From Lumbricus rubellus (taxonomy: Eukaryota; Annelida; Clitellata; Crassiclitellata; Lumbricidae), in contig OX243817.1 in assembly GCA_945859605.1 (NCBI GenBank), positions 29,725,754-29,789,753 on the forward strand: a stretch of 64,000 nucleotides of DNA. Direction: 5' to 3'. Position numbers and translations under genes: made by a program. Positions 60,401 through 64,000 of this stretch are shown here, in pieces. How positions within the stretch are numbered: position 1 is the stretch's first letter; every line of letters begins with the position of its first letter. Below the pieces are notes generated by a model. It worked only from the letters and a program-made list of their open reading frames with translations. It searched no databases and was not told the DNA's origin.

Positions 60401-63400
60401 CCATCTAATCATCCAATCACTCATCCATCCATCCAATCATCCATCCATCCAGCCAATCATCCATCCAATCATCCATCCATCCACCCAACCATCCATCCAG
60501 CCATCCATCCATCCAACCATCCATCCAATCATCCATCCATCCATCCATCCAATCATCCATCCATCCATCCATCCAACCAACCAACCATCCATCCAATCAT
60601 CCATCCACCCAACCATCCATCCAGCCATCCATCCATCCAACCATCCATCCATCCAGCCATCCATCCATCCAATCATCCATCCATCCATCCATCCAATCAT
60701 CCATCCATCCAATCATCCATACATCCATCCAACCATCCATCCAACTACTTATCAATCCATATATCTATTATCTGTCTATCTATCAATCTCTCTATCTATC
60801 TATCTATCTATCTATCTATCAATCTCTCTATCTTATCTATGGAATTTATCTAGTGCCCCTTCTAGATAACTATTCAGACATGCTCCTGACCCAGGCATGG
60901 CCAAGGAGGAAAATCTTGAATAGTTTATAAAAAAAAGTTGGACAAGTCCCGCAAAATGGAATGCAGGCCCCTAGACTCCACCTTTAATTGCTGACTGATT
61001 TTAGAACTTAGTTAATTTCTTGTACTGAACTGGAACCATCATTGTTATTCTAGGTTTAATAGCCAGCATCAGACTTCATAATCTAATCACACTGCTGGTT
61101 CATTTTGAATTACCTAGCTCTCAACGCTTCTGATTTGCGACAGAGAGTTCCAAACGCAGCTCACACAATATTTTCTAAGAAAATGAATAGTGCTGTGACA
61201 AGCAAGACACGATAGACGGGAAGAAATACTTAGAGCGTGCCATGTCATTCCGTCTTTCTGGAATAAGTTACCTATTAGTCTCCCTAATGAACTTCTTTGT
61301 CTTTCTTTGCCCCTTTTCCGCAAGCGTTTGAAAACCATTCTCTTTGATTATGGTTTGGTGTCAGGTCGGGAGCGCCTCTGAGGAGCTCTCTTGAAGTGGC
61401 ACTATATAAATGTTCAATTACAATTACAATTACATGTATCTCTTACCTTCGCAGTCCCTCATATCCGATTTCAATTGATAACCATAGTTACATAAACATT
61501 CGAAAGATCCATATTTGCTAAAGCACTGATGAGCGCAACCACCGTTGTCTGTTGCACATCCGTCCTTCACTAAAAGATAATTGACATCATCATGTACGGT
61601 AATTGAGACATTTGAAAACAACGCTGTAATATATACAAATATCACACTTTCAAAATGAACATTTTTGGACCAGCATAGTTTTATAGCGTCAAACTTCTAT
61701 AAAGTTAAATAACTGATAATTATAATTTTTTTAAATAATCATATTTTTAATTGATTCTAACCGACAAATGAAGTATAATTACAATCATCAATGAAACGGA
61801 TGATCACAAGTTATTACAAGTGCCGAATTTAACTGTGCATGGCAGCCAAGCAAGGCGTCCATAACGTCCCTACCACTCATTTCACCATAGTCATCATCTC
61901 GCAAGTTATAATCTGAGTGGAACTATTAGAAAAGTAGTGGGAATCAATCGTGCTTTCTACTTGAAGTTCTGCTCTTCATGCCAGTGATGTTACATTACTC
62001 GAGTTCTTTGTACAATTAAAAACTTGCAATTTAAAAAATATTTATCAAATCCTGCAACCGAGTAATTACATGGAAGATCAAATTGTTACCAATGCACGTT
62101 TTTCCATCTGGGTGTAGCTGGTAGCTACTAAAGGGACACCTGCAAACATATGTCTGGCCCACTGGAATGCAGATATGGGAACAATTGCCATTGTTGTCTT
62201 CAGTTGTGCAGCACTTTGTTCCTAAAAACACATGCAGAGTAGCCTTTAACTGAACATCACCATGACCAGACAGCTATGCCAGTGAGAAGCAGAGAAACGA
62301 TTTCATCAAACTGACGTAGTGAGTCTTGAACATGACAACCATAAGACTAGAACATTCGTAATCGTAAAATCGAAACTTCTATAGTGCCCACAACAAGCGG
62401 AATCGCGGGGAACCAGCTCATTCACTGGCACTCACTCAAAACAAAGTCGAAACGCATGGGGTCAAATCGCCTGCACACAAATCTTTACAAACTCAGGATC
62501 TCTTTTGCCAGACGCCAACTTCACAGTTTATAGTTTGTTTGTATGTGCACTTGTTATAGTGCCCCTTCAAGCTCTCTACTCAGAGGCGCTCCCGATGCAG
62601 AGCGGACACTGCATCGGAGTTTCACGCCGAAGCGCTGAGCAATTGTAAGTTAAGGACTTGCCCAAGGTCCTTACGCGGCTTGAGGGTGGATTCGAACCTC
62701 GGACCTTCCGGCTCCAAGGCAACGACGCAACCACTAGACCACCGCGCCTTTGCATTGCATAAATTACATGAAGCAATGTAATGGTGACAATAACATTGAA
62801 CTGAAGAAAAATCACAACTTGCCTGTTCCAAGTATTCCGTCCGTTTGAAGAATAGTTTCTGACTTAGCACTGCAGAATTCCGTGTAAACATGCTCCAGGT
62901 AGCCACTTTTAATACCTTCCATTTTGACAAGTTTACCCAAAGAATCTAGTAAGGAAACAAGAAAACAAGACATGTTATAAATGTTATGAATATAACACAA
63001 TGCAAAAATACCAAAAGACAAAATCACGAAACGCCGTTATAGCTTGGCTACAAAAACACGGTAATGGGAATAGTTTGAACTAATAATGTTCTTCTTATCC
63101 AAGCTGTAGAATCCAATCTATTCATTAGCATAAGACATTTGCTGCATGTGCAGTTTTGTACACCAGTCTGGAGCAGGTCAGAAAAATATGAAGGTGATTT
63201 TGACAATTCTCAGAACGTTACATTTATCATTTATAATTGAAATCTTTTTATTAGTGGTTCTTTCTGCCAGTTCAAATATTAACTCTGTACTTCTGGACAT
63301 CTCACACAGAAATATTACAAGTTGGCAAGAATAGTTTACACAGTCCGAACTGTTTCTTTGGCCTGACATTCTAATACCTTAGCCTTCCCCAATCTCAGTA

Positions 63401-64000
63401 TGTTTCTTATCCAGGCAGTGCATACACTAGATCGCTGTTAATAATACAGAAATCCTTATACATAAAATCCAAAGCAACATGCTGATGTATTTTGATCCTA
63501 AACTCATGACAGCACTTTCTGTAATGTGGTGTGGTTCCTATTGCAATTCACAAAGAGGGGTCCGAGTATCTGTAACCACATATGCACAAATTATAAAAAC
63601 AATTAGAATGCAATTCATAAATAAAACAGTGTACCTGCAATTTCCACAGTTAACTGACTACTGAGTTTTGAAGCAGACTCTTTGAACTTAAATACTTTAA
63701 AGTAGACTGGCTCATTGACATCAAACAACTTCTTCAGGAGTGGTTTCCACGCCGGCTGACAGCAGAAATACACTTCAGGGCATTTACCCACAATGACCAT
63801 CAGTCGCCAGGCACAGTCTGTTGTGTTGCATGTGAAATTGTTGACTGTTATCTGATAGACATTGTTGCGCTCGGGTAGCTTGTCATATTTTGCCACACAG
63901 ATGGCCTTCTTTTTCCGAACAGACATTTGCTCCGTTGTAAATTCAATAGGATTTTCATTTAAGGTTCTAGTCGTACATATGTCAATAGTTTGCATCGCAG
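31532..64000 (-). CDS. Large EGF-repeat single-pass membrane protein gene (3' part, 34 exons; 5' end beyond window)
   Basis: Exons are read from right to left: 63635-64000 and 62823-62945 (no recognised domain), then 29 EGF-like exons from 62090-62221 to 34049-34180. These are followed by 32466-32630 (acidic linker), 32191-32253 and 31797-31888 (transmembrane). Every internal exon starts with two bases and ends with one (phase 1-1), so all joins stay in frame. Most modules have DxDEC, CxNTxGSYxCxC and a final Cys, the calcium-binding EGF pattern with its Asn hydroxylation site. Architecture is ectodomain, then a segment like [19 protein letters not shown], then [13 protein letters not shown]: a type I protein with a tiny cytoplasmic tail. 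Fibrillin, LTBP and similar families share the EGF type but not this layout. A ligand or adhesion role is inference. No orthologue name is assigned. Confidence 0.85.
31797..31888 (-). CDS. EGF gene last exon: transmembrane helix and short tail
   Basis: A strong acceptor (TTGCTCTTTTTGTTGTAG) precedes 31888. It reads [20 protein letters not shown] then LQMRREAVP and TGA. A 20-residue hydrophobic stretch followed by basic residues fits a stop-transfer anchor. The phase matches the donor GTGAGA of the 32191-32253 exon. Confidence 0.75.
32191..32253 (-). CDS. EGF gene 21-codon juxtamembrane exon
   Basis: Acceptor AATGACAG, donor GTGAGA, phase 1-1. It encodes [20 protein letters not shown] between the acidic linker and the membrane helix, with one Cys. 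The short exon is supported only by splice sites and phase. Confidence 0.6.
32333..32445 (+). mobile_element. SINE tail fragment
   Basis: GCTTCGGCGTGAAACTCCGA through GGGAGCGCCTCTGAGTAG to GGGGCGCTATAACAAGTGC matches the 3' half of the SINE at 8489-8706. The tRNA-like head is absent. It lies in the intron between the linker and juxtamembrane exons. Confidence 0.8.
32466..32630 (-). CDS. EGF gene acidic linker exon
   Basis: Acceptor GATGCCTAG, donor GTAATG, 165 bp in phase 1-1. It encodes [20 protein letters not shown], then a Glu/Asp-rich, Cys-free segment ending RSVTARTI. It is probably an extended stalk between the last EGF module and the membrane. Confidence 0.7.
32675..33286 (+). mobile_element. 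Internally deleted mariner transposon
   Basis: Perfect inverted ends CACTGTGCCCCATAAAAAAA with TA at both borders (32673-32674, 33287-33288). The interior has [20 protein letters not shown] and a [20 protein letters not shown] end, the C-terminus of a mariner transposase. The catalytic N-terminal part is deleted and frames are broken. Intronic. Confidence 0.85.
33598..33830 (+). mobile_element. Diverged tRNA-derived SINE
   Basis: The head GGGCACTGTGGACTAGTGGT with box-B-like GGTTCAAATCC, the GCAAGTCCTTCACTTG middle and the GGAGCGCCTCTGAGTAG tail show the same order as 8489-8706, with more substitutions. Confidence 0.75.
33871..33949. mobile_element. Hairpin MITE, TTAACCCTTTAATGCCG family
   Basis: Ends CTCTTTAACCCTTTAATG and CATTAAAGGGTTAAAGAG. 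The middle GGTATAGGATTTCCCATACC is also palindromic. Relatives at 38764-38834 and 52203-52505. Confidence 0.8.
34049..34180 (-). CDS. EGF gene exon, module 29 (membrane-proximal)
   Basis: Phase 1-1, acceptor TTGCAG, donor GTAGAT. It reads [20 protein letters not shown] then [16 protein letters not shown] and KSCEG: six Cys, calcium-binding type with a longer first loop. The intron upstream of it holds the long (TCA)n array. Confidence 0.85.
34221..34742. repeat. (TCA/TCG/ACA)n trinucleotide array
   Basis: About 520 bp of TCA triplets with CAACAACGTCATCATCATC higher-order units duplicated within it. It lies in the intron directly upstream of module 29, so the transcript carries long (TGA)n/(GAT)n. 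Confidence 0.95.
35038..35130. repeat. Dispersed repeat, inverted copy at 43085-43200
   Basis: Shares CACTGCTATTAGTCCTCTT, CATCTAAGAC-like and GCTACCTAGATA blocks, in reverse orientation, with 43085-43200. Family unknown. Confidence 0.55.
35405..35527 (-). CDS. EGF gene exon, module 28
   Basis: Donor GTGAGG. It reads [37 protein letters not shown] and KKCLG. There are seven Cys because DECC carries one extra, so one is unpaired within the module. Confidence 0.85.
35559..35808. mobile_element. Short hAT-like element
   Basis: Ends CAAGGGCGGATCCAGG and CTGTATCCGCCCTTG. Flanks ATCATCAT (35551-35558) and ATCGTCAT (35809-35816) are an 8-bp duplication with one mismatch. 250 bp, non-coding, 31 bp upstream of module 28's acceptor. 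Confidence 0.8.
36176..36301 (-). CDS. EGF gene exon, module 27
   Basis: Donor GTGAGT. It reads [38 protein letters not shown] and YTCGG: six Cys, calcium-binding consensus. Confidence 0.85.
36365..36545 (-). mobile_element. LINE 3'-end fragment
   Basis: The (GTATT)n-like edge, then on the reverse strand ATTTGGAATACTCTGTCTCC and the GGGAGCGCCTCTGAACAG tail ending GGCGCTTTATAAATG. Confidence 0.6.
36945..37064 (-). CDS. EGF gene exon, module 26
   Basis: Acceptor TTTCAG, donor GTATTT. It reads [36 protein letters not shown] and TYCEG. It lacks the DxDEC start, so it is a non-calcium EGF similar to LDL-receptor-type modules. Confidence 0.85.
37694..37816 (-). CDS. EGF gene exon, module 25
   Basis: Donor GTAGGA after ACA-A. 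It reads [37 protein letters not shown] and YTC. Six Cys. Confidence 0.82.
37910..38416. mobile_element. hAT element, non-autonomous, perfect 8-bp TSD
   Basis: Ends CAGAGGTTCTCAAACTGTGG and AGTTTGAGAACCCCTG, typical hAT termini. TACTAGAT is duplicated on both sides (37902-37909 and 38417-38424). 507 bp without transposase. A 3' fragment of the family is at 28105-28238. Confidence 0.9.
38764..38834. mobile_element. Hairpin MITE, TTAACCCTTTAATGCCG family
   Basis: Intact 71-bp copy with inner palindrome GGTATGGGATTTCCCATACC. It serves as the reference for the disrupted copy at 52203-52505. Confidence 0.85.
38855..38900. repeat. (GAT)n microsatellite
   Basis: ATGATGATG run with two interruptions. 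Confidence 0.85.
39087..39209 (-). CDS. EGF gene exon, module 24 (GC donor)
   Basis: It reads [38 protein letters not shown] and GCEG. The only donor keeping phase 1 is GC in GAAG|GCAGGT. The nearby GT at 39081-39082 would give a 127-bp exon and break the frame. Confidence 0.8.
39452..39530. mobile_element. Hairpin element TTAACCCTTTCACCC...AGGGTTAA
   Basis: Short inverted ends TTAACCCTTTC and AGAGGGTTAA, and an internal AACCGAAATATTGGTTT stem. Related by its ends to the MITE at 38764. Confidence 0.6.
39699..39818 (-). CDS. EGF gene exon, module 23
   Basis: Acceptor CTAG, donor GTGAGA. It reads [37 protein letters not shown] and YCFG. Six Cys. Confidence 0.85.
40627..40746 (-). CDS. EGF gene exon, module 22
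   Basis: Acceptor TTTCAG, donor GTTAGT. It reads [36 protein letters not shown] and RECFG. Six Cys. Confidence 0.85.
40831..40911. mobile_element. Hairpin element with 20-bp internal palindrome
   Basis: Ends TTAACACGTTGGCCGC and GCGGCCAACATGTTA. Contains GGGACGTGTTAACACGTCCC (40875-40894), a perfect palindrome. Confidence 0.65.
41515..41605 (+). mobile_element. LINE/SINE tail with (GAAT)n
   Basis: CCTTGAAGGGGCGCTATATA AATGCTCTGAATG and then (AATG)n, 15 bp from the donor of module 21. Confidence 0.75.
41620..41751 (-). CDS. EGF gene exon, module 21
   Basis: Donor GTCAGT. It reads [37 protein letters not shown] and DRSCSG. Six Cys, longer first loop. Confidence 0.87.
42168..42287 (-). CDS. 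EGF gene exon, module 20
   Basis: Acceptor TTTTAG, donor GTAATT. It reads [36 protein letters not shown] and MNCEG. Six Cys. Confidence 0.85.
42378..43013. mobile_element. Nested or tandem MITEs with TCGCCTCAGAATTATCTT ends
   Basis: TCGCCTCAGAATTATCTT at 42378 and its reverse complement ending at 42668 and again at 43013, each next to a GTATSTCC-type block. At least one element plus an extra half is implied. No coding; no clear target duplication. Confidence 0.6.
43085..43200. repeat. Dispersed repeat, inverted relative of 35038-35130
   Basis: Contains ATTATCTAGGTAGCATTTTT and AAGAGGACTAATAGCAGTG, matching the other copy in reverse. Confidence 0.55.
43732..43857 (-). CDS. EGF gene exon, module 19
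   Basis: Acceptor CTGTAG, donor GTGAAG. It reads [37 protein letters not shown] and HSCHG. Six Cys. Confidence 0.87.
43890..43945. repeat. (AAATC)n run
   Basis: AAATCAAATCAAATCAATC pentamers preceding GTTTATTCTGAG, a combination also at 59750-59780 in reverse, so probably the tail of a dispersed element. Confidence 0.65.
44790..45700. other. GC-rich block of unknown origin inside an EGF-gene intron
   Basis: Between modules 19 and 18. It starts TTCTCTGCCCGAAGGCAGG and includes a (TAATTG)n-tailed LINE/SINE end at 44920-45010 (minus). It continues as about 640 bp of distinctly higher GC than the introns around it. Frames are partly open on the minus strand but show no known motif. It may be the body or 5' region of an unclassified non-LTR element. 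Confidence 0.4.
45755..45874 (-). CDS. EGF gene exon, module 18
   Basis: Donor GTAAGA. It reads [36 protein letters not shown] and FECVG. Six Cys. Confidence 0.87.
46330..46458 (-). CDS. EGF gene exon, module 17
   Basis: Acceptor TTTAG, donor GTAAGA. It reads [36 protein letters not shown] and HACSG. Six Cys; AIDQC replaces DxDEC and the Asn hydroxylation motif is lost. Confidence 0.85.
46661..46700. repeat. (TACA)n run
   Basis: ACATACATACATA tract in which the following element is inserted. Confidence 0.8.
46701..46876. mobile_element. Short hAT-like element in a TACA tract
   Basis: Ends CAGGGCTTAAAGTGTGG and CCACACTTTAAGCACTG. AATACATA stands on both sides (46693-46700 and 46877-46884), though the simple repeat makes that duplication less telling. 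176 bp. Confidence 0.7.
47283..47402 (-). CDS. EGF gene exon, module 16
   Basis: Acceptor TTTCAG, donor GTATAT. It reads [35 protein letters not shown] and RSCKG. Six Cys. Confidence 0.87.
47475..47850 (-). mobile_element. LINE 3'-end fragment
   Basis: The reverse strand reads [20 protein letters not shown], a decayed [15 protein letters not shown] block and the tail ending GGCGCTATATAAATTC. An (AT)n run at 47858-47891 flanks it. Confidence 0.7.
48145..48205 (-). mobile_element. LINE/SINE tail fragment
   Basis: The reverse strand has GAGTCGGTAGTGCTTCTTAG and GGGGCACTATATAAATTTCC, a truncated copy of the common tail. Confidence 0.5.
48317..48439 (-). CDS. EGF gene exon, module 15
   Basis: Acceptor ACACACAG, donor GTATCT. 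It reads [36 protein letters not shown] and TLCEG. Six Cys. Confidence 0.86.
49303..49425 (-). CDS. EGF gene exon, module 14
   Basis: Acceptor TTACAG, donor GTTAGT. It reads [36 protein letters not shown] and KSCEG. Six Cys. Confidence 0.88.
49500..49735 (-). mobile_element. LINE 3'-end fragment
   Basis: The reverse strand reads [20 protein letters not shown] and [16 protein letters not shown], the clearest RT C-terminal peptide of this family in the window, then the GGGAGCACTACTGAATGGTC tail. Confidence 0.8.
49922..50321. mobile_element. hAT element, non-autonomous, perfect 8-bp TSD
   Basis: Ends CAGCGGTTCCCAACTCGTGG and GGTTGGGAACCACTG. TTCTAATG is duplicated (49914-49921, 50322-50329). 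400 bp, no transposase. Confidence 0.9.
50479..50601 (-). CDS. EGF gene exon, module 13
   Basis: Acceptor GTTTTAG, donor GTTAGT. It reads [36 protein letters not shown] and SGCFG. Six Cys with a C-x4-C spacing that resembles fibrillin-type modules. Confidence 0.86.
50690..50840 (+). mobile_element. LINE 3'-end tail
   Basis: GGTTGGACTGGGAGCGCCTC, then GAGGTGCTATATAAATTATTG and (AATG)n. Confidence 0.7.
51116..51238 (-). CDS. EGF gene exon, module 12 (eight cysteines)
   Basis: Acceptor TTTCAG, donor GTAAGA. It reads [36 protein letters not shown] and KNCLG. The CSCAC cluster adds two Cys to the usual six. Confidence 0.86.
51640..51765 (-). CDS. EGF gene exon, module 11 (eight cysteines)
   Basis: Acceptor TTTCAG, donor GTATGC. 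It reads [32 protein letters not shown] and KKCNG. Two extra Cys, and no DxDEC. Its 3' splice site belongs to a tandemly triplicated segment. Confidence 0.82.
51752..51942. repeat. 62-66-bp tandem triplication spanning a splice acceptor
   Basis: Three units of GCACAGGTCTTTATCTGAAA... begin at 51752, 51814 and 51878. The first contains the true acceptor and first bases of module 11 (minus strand). The other two are near-identical decoys in the intron. Confidence 0.9.
52203..52505. mobile_element. Hairpin MITE split by a LINE 3' end
   Basis: TTAACCCTTTAATGCCGAGA...GGTATGGG up to about 52240 and AAAATC...GGCATTAAAGGGTTAA from about 52471 together rebuild one copy of the MITE at 38764-38834. Confidence 0.8.
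52241..52470 (+). mobile_element. LINE 3'-end fragment inside the MITE
   Basis: It reads [20 protein letters not shown] and YKSLKSFFF, then CTGGGAGCGCCTCTGAGTAG, GGGGCGCTATATAAATGCTC and (GAAT)n. The best-preserved tail of the family. Confidence 0.85.
52944..53063 (-). CDS. EGF gene exon, module 10
   Basis: Acceptor CTCCAG, donor GTAAGT. It reads [36 protein letters not shown] and RRCE. It ends with a T rather than the usual G, so the junction with module 11 gives Tyr instead of Asp/Gly. Confidence 0.86.
53260..53410 (+). mobile_element. Remnant of another LINE family
   Basis: It reads [20 protein letters not shown] and [11 protein letters not shown], the WN/LP-IR-FKxxLRxxL ending of a CR1/L2-like RT, degraded. 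Confidence 0.5.
53790..53915 (-). CDS. EGF gene exon, module 9
   Basis: Acceptor TCACAG, donor GTGGGT. It reads [36 protein letters not shown] and KTCIG. Six Cys. Confidence 0.86.
54437..54550. repeat. (TA)n-rich microsatellite
   Basis: Long TATATA runs with TGTATG interruptions. Confidence 0.85.
54609..54731 (-). CDS. EGF gene exon, module 8 (seven cysteines)
   Basis: Acceptor TTTTTAG, donor GTAATC. It reads [36 protein letters not shown] and RSCKG. The AKC adds a seventh Cys. Confidence 0.87.
54808..56338 (+). mobile_element. 5'-truncated LINE with intact RT frame and 13-bp TSD
   Basis: GTGTTACAGAGAG stands at 54795-54807 and again at 56339-56351. The element runs opposite to the host gene, in the intron between modules 8 and 7. 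The 5' part including the endonuclease is absent. The 3' UTR is only a few bases (TGA, then CCAG). The open frame suggests recent insertion. Confidence 0.9.
54870..56334 (+). CDS. LINE reverse transcriptase (partial, endonuclease missing)
   Basis: The frame is open from before the insertion point; the ATG at 54781 lies in host flank, so it is not the element's own start. RT motifs in order: [26 protein letters not shown] (first catalytic Asp), [16 protein letters not shown] and RYADDTTLL (YADD). After these come a thumb region, [27 protein letters not shown] and the basic C-terminal [11 protein letters not shown]. It copies LINE RNA at a nicked target. The motif style is RTE/Jockey-like; the exact clade is not determined. 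A complete LINE would have an apurinic endonuclease in front. Confidence 0.85.
56660..56720 (-). mobile_element. LINE/SINE tail with (AATTAC)n
   Basis: TAATTGTAATTGTAATTGAA next to TATAAAGCGCCGCTCACGG. The same arrangement occurs at 44920-45010. Confidence 0.6.
56825..56980 (-). CDS. EGF gene exon, module 7 (lacks last cysteine)
   Basis: At 156 bp the longest EGF exon. It reads [37 protein letters not shown] and then a Cys-free [16 protein letters not shown]. It has an extra early Cys and no sixth one, so the standard third disulfide cannot form. Confidence 0.82.
57305..57548. repeat. Tandem repeat of a GTGCTGTGAAGGTAATTTGT unit
   Basis: About ten diverged copies, 22-30 bp each, in the intron between modules 7 and 6. 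Confidence 0.85.
57775..57894 (-). CDS. EGF gene exon, module 6
   Basis: Acceptor CTACAG, donor GTAGGC. It reads [36 protein letters not shown] and RKCSG. Six Cys. Confidence 0.87.
58375..58497 (-). CDS. EGF gene exon, module 5
   Basis: Acceptor TGTTAG, donor GTAAAT. It reads [36 protein letters not shown] and QTCIG. Six Cys. Confidence 0.87.
59116..59244 (-). CDS. EGF gene exon, module 4
   Basis: Acceptor ATACAG, donor GTGAGT. It reads [38 protein letters not shown] and RNCIG. Six Cys. Confidence 0.87.
60090..60209 (-). CDS. EGF gene exon, module 3
   Basis: Acceptor TAATAG, donor GTGAGC. It reads [36 protein letters not shown] and RTCIG. Six Cys, textbook calcium-binding EGF. Confidence 0.88.
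60275..60835. repeat. (CATC)n array grading into (CTAT)n
   Basis: About 450 bp of CATCCATCCAATCATCCATC units, then (CTAT)n at 60771-60830. Open in several frames by composition only. Confidence 0.95.
60838..60930 (-). mobile_element. LINE tail fragment
   Basis: GGAATTTATCTAGTGCCCCT and AGACATGCTCCTGACCCAGG, a reversed, worn copy of the common tail. Confidence 0.5.
61110..61425 (+). mobile_element. LINE 3'-end fragment
   Basis: It reads [20 protein letters not shown] and [16 protein letters not shown], then CGGGAGCGCCTCTGAGGAG, GTGGCACTATATAAATGTTC and (AATTAC)n. The tail ends 22 bp before module 2's donor. Confidence 0.8.
61447..61569 (-). CDS. EGF gene exon, module 2
   Basis: Acceptor CTTTTAG, donor GTAAGA. 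It reads [36 protein letters not shown] and RDCEG. Six Cys, non-calcium type (no DxDEC). Confidence 0.86.
62090..62221 (-). CDS. EGF gene exon, module 1 (seven cysteines)
   Basis: Acceptor GTTTTTAG, donor GTAACA. It reads [39 protein letters not shown] and KTCIG. KCC gives seven Cys. The first EGF-like module I can see, non-calcium type. Confidence 0.84.
62533..62748 (-). mobile_element. tRNA-derived SINE, full length
   Basis: The reverse strand begins GGCGCGGTGGTCTAGTGG with box B GGTTCGAATCC and follows the same course as 8489-8706 to the GGGGCACTATAACAAGTGC tail. Closest to an intact tRNA-like promoter in the window. Confidence 0.87.
62823..62945 (-). CDS. EGF gene exon before the EGF array (GC donor)
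   Basis: Acceptor TTACTAG, 123 bp, phase 1-1. It reads [20 protein letters not shown] and [19 protein letters not shown]. The in-phase donor is GC (ACAG|GCAAGT, otherwise perfect consensus). No GT donor keeps the frame. One Cys; no domain recognised. Confidence 0.7.
63635..64000 (-). CDS. EGF gene upstream exon (continues beyond the window)
   Basis: Open to the window edge; donor GTACAC, phase 1 after VEIA. It contains [35 protein letters not shown] and [15 protein letters not shown]. Five Cys cluster in the middle and two NxT/NxS-type sites are present. No known domain is recognised; it may be an extracellular N-terminal module. A start Met could lie at 63993-63995 but the frame stays open past it. 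Confidence 0.7.

Noticed and set aside
60258..60869. 203-residue Pro/Ser/Ile/His protein
   Set aside because: Translation of the (CATC)n array in an intron.

Overview
The window is animal genomic DNA: AT-rich, with spliced genes, dense microsatellites and many small transposons. An LTR element of Gmr1-like (deuterostome Ty3/gypsy) affinity, a tRNA-derived SINE that shares its tail with LINE 3' ends, and very frequent TAGGCCTA octamers suggest a marine deuterostome invertebrate such as an echinoderm or hemichordate. That placement is inference; nothing here fixes the species.

Left part (1-12 kb): no convincing complete gene. It holds LINE 3' ends, a tRNA-derived SINE (8489-8706), two short hAT-like elements with 8-bp target duplications, a 182-bp Helitron-like element (7150-7331), a fold-back element and several satellites. 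A short open frame at 1-69 could be the end of a gene lying to the left.

Middle part (12-31 kb, plus strand): two diverged paralogous intronless genes (12277-14520 and 28577-30382) encode basic, Ser/Pro-rich proteins with a shared FLTG-x4-TKFMR motif. Their upstream regions share a TGACGTCA site followed 2 bp later by a GTTACTAAGAG element resembling an RFX X-box, so promoter and gene were duplicated together. Between them lies a spliced gene for an AAA_28/NadR-like P-loop NTPase (last three exons 18306-20104). A 6.55-kb LTR retrotransposon (20139-26690) with LTRs that look identical sits 34 bp after its stop codon, splitting the 3' UTR. The element is non-autonomous: SCAN-like Gag, zinc knuckle, protease, integrase HHCC finger, a new Arg/Asn-rich segment, then RNase H, with no reverse-transcriptase or integrase catalytic core. 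A 30-bp minisatellite follows.

Right part (31.5-64 kb, minus strand): one long gene entering from the right edge. I resolve two upstream exons, 29 separate EGF-like exons (all phase 1-1, 120-156 bp), an acidic linker exon, a 21-residue exon and a final transmembrane exon with a nine-residue tail, then AATAAA. It is best read as a single-pass membrane protein with a long calcium-binding-EGF-type ectodomain. Two introns appear to use GC donors, one 3' splice site lies in a tandem triplication, and several modules have odd cysteine counts. Its introns hold a 5'-truncated LINE with an open RT frame and 13-bp target duplication, a deleted mariner, five short hAT elements, nested hairpin MITEs, SINEs and long (TCA)n and (CATC)n arrays.

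The genes show no operon-like link. The plus-strand genes and the minus-strand EGF gene converge near 30.4-31.5 kb.
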